A stretch of 34,106 bases of DNA from W0P28-013 sp964570565 (lineage in GTDB: Bacteria; Bacteroidota; Bacteroidia; Bacteroidales; Paludibacteraceae): NCBI GenBank assembly GCA_964570565.1, contig CAZMYT010000011.1:1-34106 (forward strand), in the 5' to 3' direction. The position numbers and the translations under genes are program-made. Below the pieces are notes generated by a model. It was not told the DNA's origin. It saw only the letters and a program-made list of their open reading frames with translations, and did no database searches. Below are positions 7,467 through 16,959 of this stretch, in pieces. Every line of letters begins with the position of its first letter. Position 1 is the first letter of the stretch.

Positions 7467-9431
7467 ATGAGCAATAGAAAATCTCAAGTTTTAGATAGTG
7501 ATATATTCTCTCATCTTACTTCTATCGGTTATTTGCCACGTTGGTTTATTCTGTTCTTGGACACTATCCTGTGTGCTGCGGCTTTTTATATTGCCTATGC
7601 TATTTCCATAAAAGTTTATTATTTTAGATTTCCCATGCAGGAAGTGGCATTGGAAACACGTATGTTAATCGCAGTGGGATCTCAAATTGTTTGTTTCTGG
7701 ATTTTTCATACCTATTCTGGTATTTTACGTTATTCTAGTTATGTGGATATCGTTAAATTATTGATGTCCATAGGGTTGAATTTAGTATTTTTGTTCGCCA
7801 TTCATTATATTTGTTATTTTTTCTTTGGAGAAGGGATTTTCTTGCGTGCGGGACTTTTGGTGTATGGTGTGGTGGCCTTTTTACTTTTATTGTCTGTGCG
7901 TTTAGTTGTTAAAACGGTTTACGACTATTTGATTATTCATAGCGGACAAGTAATACCTGTTGTGGTATATGGCACTCAAGCGGCAGGAGTGAGCATAGCT
8001 AAGATGATTCGATCAGCCAGTGATTCTAAATATCGTTTGGTTGGTTTTTTGGGTGATCTACAGAGTGTTAATGATAAGTTTATTTTTGGTATGCCTGTGG
8101 CTTCTACTGTTGATAAACGTAAGTTGTTACGTTTTTTGACTCAAAAAAAGGTGAAAGCGGTTATTATTTCTCCGTTTAAGATGAAAGAAATCGATCCTGC
8201 TCGTGATTTAGATTTCTTTTTAGAAAACAATATTGAGATTCTTACAGTCCCTTCAATGAATGAATGGCACGAGGGCGATAAGTTGGTGGATGTGAGTAAA
8301 GATTTAAAAAATATTCAGATAGAGGAATTGTTAAATCGTCGTCCTATAGTAATAGATAAGAAACATATCGTAGAACAAATAAAAGGTAAAGTGGTGATGG
8401 TTACAGGTGCTGCAGGTTCTATTGGTAGCGAGATTGTACGCCAATTGATAAACTACAATCCACAACTGTTGGTATTGTACGATAATGCCGAAACACCATT
8501 GCATAATTTGAAATTGGAATTAGAAGAGCTTCAAACAAAATGTTTGTTTGTAACTTGTATAGGAGATGTGCGTAACGTGAAACGCTCAGAATATGTTATG
8601 GAATCTTATCGCCCTGATATTATTTATCATGCCGCTGCCTACAAACATGTCCCCATGATGGAAGATGCGCCAAGTGAGTGTGTGATTGCCAATGTGTCTG
8701 GTACCAAAAATATAGCTGATTTGGCGGTGAAATATGGTGTTCAAACATTTGTGATGGTATCCACGGATAAAGCTGTGAATCCTACCAATGTGATGGGAGC
8801 ATCAAAGCGTATTGCAGAAATTTACGTGCAATCATTATTTAAAAAATTGCATGAAAGTAATCCTTCGGCGACCAAATTTATTACCACTCGATTTGGTAAT
8901 GTTTTAGGTTCTAATGGTTCGGTCATTCCATTATTTAAACACCAAATTGAGAAGGGTGGTCCTATCACAGTAACACATCCAGATATTATTCGTTATTTTA
9001 TGACTATTCCGGAAGCTTGCCAATTAGTATTGGAGGCTGGCTCGATGGGTAATGGTGGTGAAATTTTTATTTTTGATATGGGACAGCCTGTAAAAATTGT
9101 TGATTTAGCACGTAAAATGATTCGTTTAGCAGGTTATAAACCAGATGTTGATATTCAAATTAGTTACACAGGACTTCGCCCAGGTGAAAAGTTATATGAA
9201 GAATTACTGAATGTGAAAGAGGCCACTAAACCTACTTATCATGAAAAAATAATGATTGCTCAGGTACGTGAATATGATTTTAATGAGGTAGAGCATGAAA
9301 TCGCTGAGTTATTGAAATTTGCCAATGTGTATAAAAATTACATGGTTGTTTCTAAAATGAAAGAGCTTGTACCTGAGTACATTAGTCAAAATTCGCAGTA
9401 TGAACGTTTAGATATGGAGATGAAGAAATAA
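7467..9431 (+). CDS. Membrane-bound UDP-sugar 4,6-dehydratase (PglF/WbpM/CapD family)
   Basis: A 654-residue protein with about four N-terminal membrane segments (residues about 20-150), a central Rossmann-like domain (about 155-280) and a C-terminal extended SDR domain. The NAD-binding GAAGSIG is at 314-320. Residues 432-447 read STDKAVNPTNVMGASK, so Met443 replaces the usual catalytic Tyr of YxxxK and the T433-D434-K435 triplet precedes it; this is the arrangement known for PglF/WbpM-type long dehydratases. The expected reaction is UDP-GlcNAc to UDP-2-acetamido-2,6-dideoxy-4-keto-hexose, the precursor of bacillosamine-, QuiNAc- or FucNAc-type sugars. It is the first gene of the locus; its stop overlaps the next start (TAATG). 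The exact product sugar cannot be read from sequence. Confidence 0.9.
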   Translation: MSNRKSQVLDSDIFSHLTSIGYLPRWFILFLDTILCAAAFYIAYAISIKVYYFRFPMQEVALETRMLIAVGSQIVCFWIFHTYSGILRYSSYVDIVKLLMSIGLNLVFLFAIHYICYFFFGEGIFLRAGLLVYGVVAFLLLLSVRLVVKTVYDYLIIHSGQVIPVVVYGTQAAGVSIAKMIRSASDSKYRLVGFLGDLQSVNDKFIFGMPVASTVDKRKLLRFLTQKKVKAVIISPFKMKEIDPARDLDFFLENNIEILTVPSMNEWHEGDKLVDVSKDLKNIQIEELLNRRPIVIDKKHIVEQIKGKVVMVTGAAGSIGSEIVRQLINYNPQLLVLYDNAETPLHNLKLELEELQTKCLFVTCIGDVRNVKRSEYVMESYRPDIIYHAAAYKHVPMMEDAPSECVIANVSGTKNIADLAVKYGVQTFVMVSTDKAVNPTNVMGASKRIAEIYVQSLFKKLHESNPSATKFITTRFGNVLGSNGSVIPLFKHQIEKGGPITVTHPDIIRYFMTIPEACQLVLEAGSMGNGGEIFIFDMGQPVKIVDLARKMIRLAGYKPDVDIQISYTGLRPGEKLYEELLNVKEATKPTYHEKIMIAQVREYDFNEVEHEIAELLKFANVYKNYMVVSKMKELVPEYISQNSQYERLDMEMKK

Positions 9432-10522
9432 TGCCAGTCACGCTTTTAAATTTTTTATATCACTATCCGTTTATTTTTATTTTCATTACGGGAATACTGG
9501 GATTGGTCTTTATGCCTTTGGTTTTGCGAGTTGCAAAAGAGCGGAATTTTGTCGTAAAACCCAATAAACGAACGTCTCATGTAGGTGCCATCCCAACTGT
9601 GGGTGGACTTGATATTTTTATATCGTTTTTGATTTTCTATGTCATTTTTTCCTACAATCATTTGGAGTATTCACACTATTTGATGGCGGGTGTTACACTG
9701 ATTTTGATGACAGGTTTTATTGATGATTTGATTGATTTATCGGCGAGTCTAAAATTGGCAGGGGAATTTTTGGCGGGTGTTTTTCTAATTGTATTTGCCG
9801 ATATTCGTATCACAAACTTGTTTGGTTTATTCGGGATACATGAATTATCTTTAGTGGGTAGTTATGTTATTTCATTTATATCGTTGGTGGCTATCACTAA
9901 TGCTTTAAATTTGATTGATGGAGTAGATGGTTTGGCATCAGGATTAGGTATGCTGTATTCGCTCGTTTTTGCTCTCTATTTTCAAGCTGCAGGTGATGTT
10001 CATATGGCTGTTTTAGCTTATGCTTTAATAGGCTCGTTGGCAGTTTTCTTTTTGTACAATGTATTTGGTGGGACTCGCCGTAAGATATTTATGGGTGATT
10101 CGGGCTCTTTATTATTAGGTTTTATGATGTCGTGGTTTGTATTTCATTTTATGCAATTAAATGCGACTCCAGAAGTTTTACCTAGCATCTTGGTTGTGCC
10201 TGCAGCTCCAGCAGTTGCTTTTTGTATCTTGTTCGTTCCGTTGTTTGATACTATGCGTGTCATGATTACGCGTATTAAAAAGAAAACATCACCGTTCAAA
10301 CCAGATAAAAATCACATACACCACTTGTTGCTTAGAACTGGTTTAAAGCATCGTCAAGTGACGTTTGTGGCTCTTGTGGTATCGTTGTTATTTATTGTGT
10401 TGGCTTTTATTGGTCGTAGTTGGCACAATGAAGTCTTATTATTTGTGGCATTTTTGTTAAGTACTCTTTTAATGTTCGTTTTATGGACTGTTTTGGCTAA
10501 AAAATCTCAAAAAAACAACTAA
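9431..10522 (+). CDS. WecA/MraY-like polyprenyl-phosphate sugar-1-phosphate transferase
   Basis: A 363-residue polytopic membrane protein with about ten hydrophobic segments. It has the family's diagnostic loops: D98-D99...D102 (FIDDLIDL), N157ALNLIDGVDGLASG, GDSGSLLLGF and the HIHH loop (KPDKNHIHHLLLRTGL). The family transfers a HexNAc-1-phosphate from a UDP-sugar to undecaprenyl phosphate at the cytoplasmic face, which starts a lipid-linked glycan. Here it follows the 4,6-dehydratase with a 1-nt overlap, so its donor could be a dideoxy sugar (as for WbpL) or UDP-GlcNAc. A second, unrelated priming enzyme is encoded at 25874-26461. Confidence 0.9.
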   Translation: MPVTLLNFLYHYPFIFIFITGILGLVFMPLVLRVAKERNFVVKPNKRTSHVGAIPTVGGLDIFISFLIFYVIFSYNHLEYSHYLMAGVTLILMTGFIDDLIDLSASLKLAGEFLAGVFLIVFADIRITNLFGLFGIHELSLVGSYVISFISLVAITNALNLIDGVDGLASGLGMLYSLVFALYFQAAGDVHMAVLAYALIGSLAVFFLYNVFGGTRRKIFMGDSGSLLLGFMMSWFVFHFMQLNATPEVLPSILVVPAAPAVAFCILFVPLFDTMRVMITRIKKKTSPFKPDKNHIHHLLLRTGLKHRQVTFVALVVSLLFIVLAFIGRSWHNEVLLFVAFLLSTLLMFVLWTVLAKKSQKNN

Positions 10523-10534
10523 ATAGTTTGATTT

Positions 10535-11827
10535 ATGAATGTAGAACGTAAAATCGCAGTTATCGGCCTTGGATATGTCGGTCTGCCCTTAGCTATTGAA
10601 TATGGTAAAAAATACCGTGTTTTAGGTTTTGATATTAATGTGGATCGCGTATCCGAACTTACACGGGGTGAAGATCGTACGCTTGAGGCCGATTTGGAAG
10701 GTATGAAACAAGCTACCAATTTGTATAAAGAAAGTGGCTGTAAAGGGTTATCGTTCTCTGCTATTGTAGAGGATTTACGTTTGTTTAATACCTTTATTGT
10801 AACTGTTCCAACGCCTATAGACCAATATAATAATCCAGATTTAACCCCATTGTTAAAAGCATCTGAGATGCTTGGTAAAGTGTTAAAAAAAGGCGATTTG
10901 GTTATTTATGAATCGACGGTGTATCCTGGCTGTACAGAAGAAGATTGCGTACCTGTTTTAGAAAAAGTGTCCGGATTAAAATTTAATAAGGACTTTTTCT
11001 GTGGTTATTCACCAGAACGTATCAATCCTGGAGATAAAGTAAATACATTGACAAAAATCAAAAAAATCACATCAGGATCAACACCTGAAATAGCGGATTT
11101 GGTGGATGGTTTATATAATTCAATCCTTGAAAATGGTACGCACAAGGCACCAAATATGAAAGTGGCCGAAGCCGCAAAAGCGATAGAAAATGCGCAACGT
11201 GACGTTAATATTTCTTTTGTTAACGAACTAGCCTTAATTTTCGATCGCGTAGGTATTGATACTAATGATGTGATTGAAGCTGCTGGAACCAAATGGAATT
11301 TTTTGAAATATCGTCCAGGTTTAGTTGGTGGGCATTGTATAAGTGTTGACCCTTATTATTTGGCACATAAAGCAAAAGCACTTGGCTATAATCCACAAGT
11401 TATACTTTCTGGACGTAGCGTGAATAATAGTGTTCCCAACTTTATTGCGCACAAAGTACTCAAATTGATGATTCAAAAGGATTTGAAGATAAAAGATGCT
11501 AATGTGCTTGTTTTGGGAGTTACTTTTAAAGAAAATTGTCCTGATGTACGAAATACTAAAGTGATTGAAATAGGGCGTGAATTAGAGGACTTTGGAGTGA
11601 AAGTAGATTATTATGATCCTTGGGCTGATTCAGCAGAGGTGAAACATGAATATGGGGTTGATTTACTTCAAAAATTTGATGATAAGAAGGCATATCAAGC
11701 GATTATAGCTTGTGTATCTCATAATGAATTTTTGACATTCGATTTTGCAAAATATAAATCACAAGGCGCCGTTATTTTTGATGTAAAGAATTTTGTGGAT
11801 AGAAACTTGGTGGACGGACGACTTTAA
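10535..11827 (+). CDS. UDP-N-acetylhexosamine 6-dehydrogenase (WbpA/WbpO/TviB-like)
   Basis: A 430-residue UDP-glucose/GDP-mannose dehydrogenase-family enzyme that performs two NAD-dependent oxidations at C6, converting a UDP-HexNAc to the uronic acid. The N-terminal NAD site is GLGYVGLP (11-18). The catalytic cysteine is C268 in GGHCISVDPYYL. The C-terminal UDP-binding domain has VLGVTFKENCPDVRNTK. YSPERINPGD and the overall length resemble enzymes acting on UDP-GlcNAc rather than UDP-Glc. With the WbpB- and WbpD-like genes at 26521-28129 it would supply UDP-GlcNAcA for diacetamido-uronate synthesis. Whether the substrate is GlcNAc, GalNAc or ManNAc is not resolved. Confidence 0.9.
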   Translation: MNVERKIAVIGLGYVGLPLAIEYGKKYRVLGFDINVDRVSELTRGEDRTLEADLEGMKQATNLYKESGCKGLSFSAIVEDLRLFNTFIVTVPTPIDQYNNPDLTPLLKASEMLGKVLKKGDLVIYESTVYPGCTEEDCVPVLEKVSGLKFNKDFFCGYSPERINPGDKVNTLTKIKKITSGSTPEIADLVDGLYNSILENGTHKAPNMKVAEAAKAIENAQRDVNISFVNELALIFDRVGIDTNDVIEAAGTKWNFLKYRPGLVGGHCISVDPYYLAHKAKALGYNPQVILSGRSVNNSVPNFIAHKVLKLMIQKDLKIKDANVLVLGVTFKENCPDVRNTKVIEIGRELEDFGVKVDYYDPWADSAEVKHEYGVDLLQKFDDKKAYQAIIACVSHNEFLTFDFAKYKSQGAVIFDVKNFVDRNLVDGRL

Positions 11828-11837
11828 TACTTACTGA

Positions 11838-13193
11838 ATGGCTCAAATTGGCGTTGCAAAAATAGGTAATAAGGATTTAGTTTGGAGTGTGTTAGCTACA
11901 TTTTTTAAAATGGGAGCAGGCGTGCTCCTTTTCCCTGTTATTTTACGTATGCTGCCAGCCGAAACAGTTGGTATTTGGACTGTTTTTACGGTAGTAACCT
12001 CTTTGAGTTTGTTGCTCGACTTTGGATTTAATTCTTCCTTTGCACGTAATATTGCTTATATTTTTACAGGCGTAGAGTCACTCCAGAAAAATGGATTTTC
12101 TGCAGCTTCTGATGCAGTTAATTATGATTTATTGAAGAGTACTATTCGTGCTATGCGTTGGTTTTACTCACGTGTAGCACTTGCGTTATTGGTACTTTTA
12201 TTAACTTTCGGAACTTGGTATATTCACACTTTACTTCAAACTTATAAGGGCGATACTACCGAAATTTATGTTGCTTGGTTCTTACTTTGTATTATTAATA
12301 CTTATAACTTGTATACACTTTACTACGAATCACTTATGCGTGCTCGTGGTTTCGTAAAAAGGTTAAATCAAATTATTTTGGTAGGGAATATTGCCTATAT
12401 AGCAGTGGCGGCAGTATTGGTTTTGACTGGTTTTGGGCTTGTGTCCATCGTTTCTGCGCAAATCGCTTCGGTGGTTATTATTCGTATTTTATCCAAAAAG
12501 TATTTTTTTGATTCGGAATTGGTTGACTCATTATCAGCAGCAAACGATAATCGATTTAAAGAAGTATTAACAGCTATCTATCCTAATGCCGTAAAAGTAG
12601 GCTTGACAGGATTAGGCGGTTTTTTAATTAATAAATCAGCTACTTTTATAGGTGCTCTTTATTTACCATTAGAGGATATTGGATCGTATGGTATTACGAT
12701 GCAGGTTGTTATGGTTTTTGTGGCTATGGGCAATTTGTATTATACGGTGTATTTACCTAAAGTATTTCAATGGCGTGTGGAGCATGATTTTTCGGCTATC
12801 CGTTCGGTATATTTTAAATCAGTAGGATTGTTGGTTTTGGTGTATATTGTTTGTGGATTGGGAGTTGCTCTGTGTGGAAATTGGCTTTTGGGCCTAATTG
12901 GTAGCCAAACTTATTTGTTTAGTGGAACATTGCTCTTTGTCACTTTATTAGTGGCTTTTTTAGAACAAAATCATGCTATGGCGGGTGCTTTTCTGTTATC
13001 AAAAAATGAGGTGCCATTTTTTAGAGCGTCGTTATTATCCGCGGCAGCTACTTTATTTTTGCTCTTTTTGTTTTTAGCATATTTTAAAATAGGTTTGTGG
13101 GGATTGATATTGGCTCCAGGAATTGCACAATTATGTTATCAAAATTGGAAATGGCCTATGGAGATGATTAAAGAGTTAAGGCATGTTCGGTGA
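11838..13193 (+). CDS. Wzx-like lipid-linked oligosaccharide flippase (first of two)
   Basis: A 451-residue MATE/MOP-superfamily membrane protein with about 12 hydrophobic segments spread over its whole length. The N-terminal region contains LDFGFNSSFARNIAYIFTG, typical of Bacteroidota polysaccharide flippases. The likely role is moving undecaprenyl-diphosphate-linked repeat units across the inner membrane. Its codon use (CGT-rich arginines) resembles the flanking host genes. A second flippase lies at 14450-15961. The 73-nt gap after it contains only a near-match to a promoter element (TATCTTTA, near 13204), which I do not call. Confidence 0.85.
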   Translation: MAQIGVAKIGNKDLVWSVLATFFKMGAGVLLFPVILRMLPAETVGIWTVFTVVTSLSLLLDFGFNSSFARNIAYIFTGVESLQKNGFSAASDAVNYDLLKSTIRAMRWFYSRVALALLVLLLTFGTWYIHTLLQTYKGDTTEIYVAWFLLCIINTYNLYTLYYESLMRARGFVKRLNQIILVGNIAYIAVAAVLVLTGFGLVSIVSAQIASVVIIRILSKKYFFDSELVDSLSAANDNRFKEVLTAIYPNAVKVGLTGLGGFLINKSATFIGALYLPLEDIGSYGITMQVVMVFVAMGNLYYTVYLPKVFQWRVEHDFSAIRSVYFKSVGLLVLVYIVCGLGVALCGNWLLGLIGSQTYLFSGTLLFVTLLVAFLEQNHAMAGAFLLSKNEVPFFRASLLSAAATLFLLFLFLAYFKIGLWGLILAPGIAQLCYQNWKWPMEMIKELRHVR

Positions 13194-13266
13194 CTTTTGA
13201 ATATGTATCTTTAGAGGTTTTTATTCTTAATTTTATAATTAATCTATCCTATATAAACGGTATATT

Positions 13267-14463
13267 ATGATAAAAAAAATAACATTAAACAAAATATATT
13301 TATTAATAGTTTTCACCTGTTTATTCATTTTTGAATATTATGGTATGATGGGAATGAATATGGAGGATGATGTAAGGGTATATACTGTTATTCCAAATTT
13401 TCTTCTTTGTACCGCTTTTATGGTTTATGCATTTTTACATGGAAATGATTTGTTAAAACTGCCGTCTGTGATTAAACGATTTGTGCTAATGTATTTTGGA
13501 CTATTTTTTTTATCTATCATTCTTAATTTTTCTTTACCTTACAAAGAACTTATATCCTTTGCTTCAGCTACTTGGATAATGCCTTTAGGTTTTATCTATT
13601 CATACATCATTTTTAAAGAATACGACCTTGATAAGTTGGTTTTTAAGCTTTCTTTCGTTTTGTTTTCTTTGTTGATTATAAACTACTTTAACATTTTCTT
13701 ATTTCTCAATACAGATTCTAATTATCAATCTTTAATAACGGCATATTACCCAATGTTTTTATTGCCGTTTATTTTATCAAGTACAAAAAATAAGTTATTC
13801 AAGTTTCTTATTCTTGGATTGTCTTTATTTACAATTTTTACTTGTATGAAAAGAGGAGGATTGATAGCTCTTATATTAGCTACAGCCGTATATTATTTGG
13901 TAGATTATCTTCTTGTTGGTAGAAGTAAGTACAAGATTGTCTCGGTTTTTGTAATAGTAGGTGTGGTTCTTGTTGTCATTTTTTCTTTTTTAAAGTATGA
14001 TGATATGACTGGGAATCAATTTACTACACGGCTAGAAAGTATAGAAGATGATGAGGGCTCTGGTAGAATTGATGTTTGGCTGGAGACTATACGTTTGATT
14101 AATAATTCCGATACAGCAGGGATATTATTTGGTCATGGTCATCTGGCTGTAATTAGGGATTCCGTTTTGTCTTTATCCGCACACAACGACTTTATGGAAA
14201 TATTCTACAACTATGGCATTTTTGTATTTTTATTATATTGTGTTTTTCATATTAGTCTTATTAAACTGTGTTTTAAATTAATAAAACAGAAATCGTCGTT
14301 GGCGGCACCTATGGCGATGTCTTACGTAATATTTTTTACTTTAACCTTAATTAGCCACATTTATTTTTATCCCTATTTCGCCTTTTTATTGTTGTTTTGG
14401 GGTAAGGCATTAGGAACTTTAGAAAGAGAGAAATCTTTAAACACGACAAATGCAATCAAGTAA
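13267..14463 (+). CDS. Wzy-like O-antigen/capsule polymerase
   Basis: A 398-residue protein with about ten to twelve membrane segments and one large loop near residues 250-310. That loop region contains RIDVWLETI and SAHNDFMEIFYNYGI, the H-N-x-x-x-E-x(5)-G pattern of the O-antigen polymerase/ligase (Wzy_C) family. The probable role is periplasmic polymerisation of the lipid-linked repeat unit. It is markedly AT-rich: by my count six of nine arginine codons are AGA/AGG, against about one in 35 in ettA. Its 3' end overlaps the next flippase gene by 14 nt, suggesting translational coupling. A ligase role (WaaL-like) is the main alternative. Confidence 0.8.
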   Translation: MIKKITLNKIYLLIVFTCLFIFEYYGMMGMNMEDDVRVYTVIPNFLLCTAFMVYAFLHGNDLLKLPSVIKRFVLMYFGLFFLSIILNFSLPYKELISFASATWIMPLGFIYSYIIFKEYDLDKLVFKLSFVLFSLLIINYFNIFLFLNTDSNYQSLITAYYPMFLLPFILSSTKNKLFKFLILGLSLFTIFTCMKRGGLIALILATAVYYLVDYLLVGRSKYKIVSVFVIVGVVLVVIFSFLKYDDMTGNQFTTRLESIEDDEGSGRIDVWLETIRLINNSDTAGILFGHGHLAVIRDSVLSLSAHNDFMEIFYNYGIFVFLLYCVFHISLIKLCFKLIKQKSSLAAPMAMSYVIFFTLTLISHIYFYPYFAFLLLFWGKALGTLEREKSLNTTNAIK

Positions 14464-15961
14464 TACTCAAATAGCTAAAAACAGCCTGTTTTTATATGTA
14501 CGGATGCTAGTAGTAATGTTAGTTTCCCTGTACACGGCTCGTGTAGTTCTTAATGTTCTAGGAGTCGAGGATTATGGCGTTTATAACGTTGTGGCTGGTG
14601 TGGTTTCAACATTTTCTTTTCTTACAGGAACAATTTCTGCTGCTACTAGTCGTTTTTTTGCTTTTGAATTAGGAAGACGTAACGAGGACAGACTAAGTAA
14701 ATACTTTAGATTGTCGATGTTGTCTTTTTTTGTAATAACCTTTTTAATTATAGTTCTTGCTGAAACTGTTGGTTTATGGTTTTTATATAATAAAATGATT
14801 ATTCCTGCAGATAAAATGTCATCTGCTGTGTGGGTATATCAATTTGCCATTCTTGCATTTGTCGTGAATATGCTTGCAATACCATATAACGCTATTATTG
14901 TAGCTCGTGAAAATATGCAGGTTTATGCTTATATAGGAATTTTGGAGGTGATTTTAAAGTTAGTGATTGTTTATTTCTTAAGTATTGGAAATTTTGAAAA
15001 ACTAAAATGCTACGCAATCCTAATGTTTATTGTATCATTCATAGTTTCTTTTTTATATTACATTTATTGCAAGAAAAAATATAAAGAAAGTCATTTCTCT
15101 TTTTTCTGGGATAAAAAAATGTTTAATGAGTTTTTTTCGTTTTCGTTTTGGATTTTGTTTGGTTCATTTTCAAGTGTGGCTCGAGGTCAAGGATTGAATA
15201 TTGTTTTAAATATGTTTTTTGGTCCTATTGTTAATGCCGCTTACGGTGTGTCTTACCAAGTAAATAATGCCATTAATCAATTTGTCAATAGTTTTTATAC
15301 AGCAGTTCGCCCTCAAATTACCAAACGTTATGCTGCTGGAGAAATCACGAGTATGATGAAGCTAGTATTCGTATCATCAAGAATGTGTTATTTTTTGGTT
15401 CTTATTTTCGCAATTCCATTATTTTTAGAAGCCCCTTTAATCTTGAAGTTATGGTTAATAAATGTTCCTGATTATAGCGTCATATTTCTTCGCTTAGTGA
15501 TTCTTGTATCTCTTATTGACGCAGGTAGTTATCCTTTCCAAGCAGCTGTGTCATCAACAGGAAAGGTTAAGTGGTATCAAATTATTACTGGGGGGTTGAT
15601 GATTGTAACATTATTTGTTGCATATTTTGCTTTAAAATTGGGGTTACCTCCTGCAGCAGTATTCTACATCTCAATAGTGACAACTATTTTAGCTCAGATT
15701 TCGCGTATTATTTTTATGCGTTTCTTACTAGGGATGTCCATTAAAGATTATAGTAAAGATGTTCTTGCTCCTATTTTTATGGTAACTATTTTAGCCTGTC
15801 TATTCCCTGTTCTGTGTTATGTGTACATAGAACCAAATTTGGTTCGTTTAATAATTACATCATTGGTATCTGTGGTTAGTACGGTTGGCTTAATTTTTAT
15901 ATTTGGTATTAATAGGGACGAACGTTTACTAATTTTAAATTATATAAAAGGTAAAAAATGA
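14450..15961 (+). CDS. Wzx-like flippase / polysaccharide biosynthesis membrane protein (second of two)
   Basis: A 503-residue polytopic protein of the MOP superfamily with about 12 to 14 hydrophobic segments. The N-terminal part (VLNVLGVEDYGVYNVVAG, SAATSRFFAFELG) is typical of the polysaccharide-transport branch found in Bacteroidota capsule loci. It differs clearly in sequence and length from the flippase at 11838-13193. It starts inside the end of the polymerase gene (14-nt overlap) and overlaps the nitroreductase-like gene by 4 nt (ATGA). The likely role is flipping of a lipid-linked glycan; which of the two flippases serves the main repeat unit is unknown. Confidence 0.85.
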   Translation: MQSSNTQIAKNSLFLYVRMLVVMLVSLYTARVVLNVLGVEDYGVYNVVAGVVSTFSFLTGTISAATSRFFAFELGRRNEDRLSKYFRLSMLSFFVITFLIIVLAETVGLWFLYNKMIIPADKMSSAVWVYQFAILAFVVNMLAIPYNAIIVARENMQVYAYIGILEVILKLVIVYFLSIGNFEKLKCYAILMFIVSFIVSFLYYIYCKKKYKESHFSFFWDKKMFNEFFSFSFWILFGSFSSVARGQGLNIVLNMFFGPIVNAAYGVSYQVNNAINQFVNSFYTAVRPQITKRYAAGEITSMMKLVFVSSRMCYFLVLIFAIPLFLEAPLILKLWLINVPDYSVIFLRLVILVSLIDAGSYPFQAAVSSTGKVKWYQIITGGLMIVTLFVAYFALKLGLPPAAVFYISIVTTILAQISRIIFMRFLLGMSIKDYSKDVLAPIFMVTILACLFPVLCYVYIEPNLVRLIITSLVSVVSTVGLIFIFGINRDERLLILNYIKGKK

Positions 15962-16938
15962 TTAATTTACAAAAAATAAGAAGGTATCTTGGAACTATAA
16001 AACAAACGTTGTGGGTTTATTTTTATGATTTGAAAGGCTTTTTAAAATATTCCATGGTACAGAATCCTTATAAAACTCAACAGCGCTTATTGGGGCTTAT
16101 TGTAGCTCGATATCATGTAGTAGAAAAGGGCTTAACCATGCCAAATATGCGTCCAGGATTTGGATTTGAAAATATTATGTCACTCATAGATTTGTGTCAA
16201 ATTTATACTAAAAAATTTGATGTGTCTGAATCTCTTTTCATATCAGCAATTGAATCGCTTAAGGAATATAAGGATGTTCATGAAAAACTTTCTTTTCAGT
16301 TGAATCAAGAATTAGAAAGTAAATTATCCGATTTGTTTTCACAGCACTCATTGAGGCTGTCAGGTTGTGTTCAAAAATCGTTAACTAAAGAAATATTTAT
16401 CGCCGAAAGTCAGTCTAATTTTCTCAAATTTGCACATAGTCGGTGTTCTGTTCGTAATTATACAGATGAAGAAATATCTCCGCTAGAAATTCGTCAAGTT
16501 GTTGAATTGGCTCAAACAGCACCGACTGCTTGTAATCGACAACCAATTCGAGTACATGTAGTAGGCAAAGACAAATTAAATGCTGTTTTAAGTTTGCAAA
16601 ATGGTAATAGAGGATTTGGCGATAGAGCAAATAAATTGTTGATAGTTTCAGTTGACAGAAGTTCTTACTTAAACGCATTGGAACATAATTGTGTATATGT
16701 TGATGGAGGAATTTATGTCATGAATTTGTTATACGCATTACATTATTATAATATTGGTGCTTGTACTCTCAATTGGTCTGTCACGCCTGATACTGATCAG
16801 GAGTTAAAAAGATTACTTGCAATTGATAAAACAGAAGCCGTAGTGGCCTTAATAGCCATTGGACACGTCCCTCAGGAGTTTAAAGTGGCAGCGTCGCATC
16901 GTGTTAATGTTAGTTCTATTATGGTAATGCATGAGTAG
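15958..16938 (+). CDS. Nitroreductase-family protein with N-terminal extension, capsule-locus type
   Basis: A 326-residue protein in two parts. Residues about 155-315 form an FMN-dependent nitroreductase-like domain beginning with RCSVRNYTDEEI (R162, R166) and continuing with QTAPTACNRQPIRVHVV and GDRANKLLIV. Residues 1-150 are an extension with the motif HVVEKGLTMPNMRPGFG (from H53). Related proteins are often encoded beside polysaccharide pyruvyl transferases in bacterial capsule loci; their reaction is not established to my knowledge. It overlaps the upstream flippase gene by 4 nt and is followed after 21 nt by the pyruvyl transferase gene, which suggests a shared step. Confidence 0.82.
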   Translation: MINLQKIRRYLGTIKQTLWVYFYDLKGFLKYSMVQNPYKTQQRLLGLIVARYHVVEKGLTMPNMRPGFGFENIMSLIDLCQIYTKKFDVSESLFISAIESLKEYKDVHEKLSFQLNQELESKLSDLFSQHSLRLSGCVQKSLTKEIFIAESQSNFLKFAHSRCSVRNYTDEEISPLEIRQVVELAQTAPTACNRQPIRVHVVGKDKLNAVLSLQNGNRGFGDRANKLLIVSVDRSSYLNALEHNCVYVDGGIYVMNLLYALHYYNIGACTLNWSVTPDTDQELKRLLAIDKTEAVVALIAIGHVPQEFKVAASHRVNVSSIMVMHE

Positions 16939-16959
16939 TTTAAAATCTAATTTTATCCA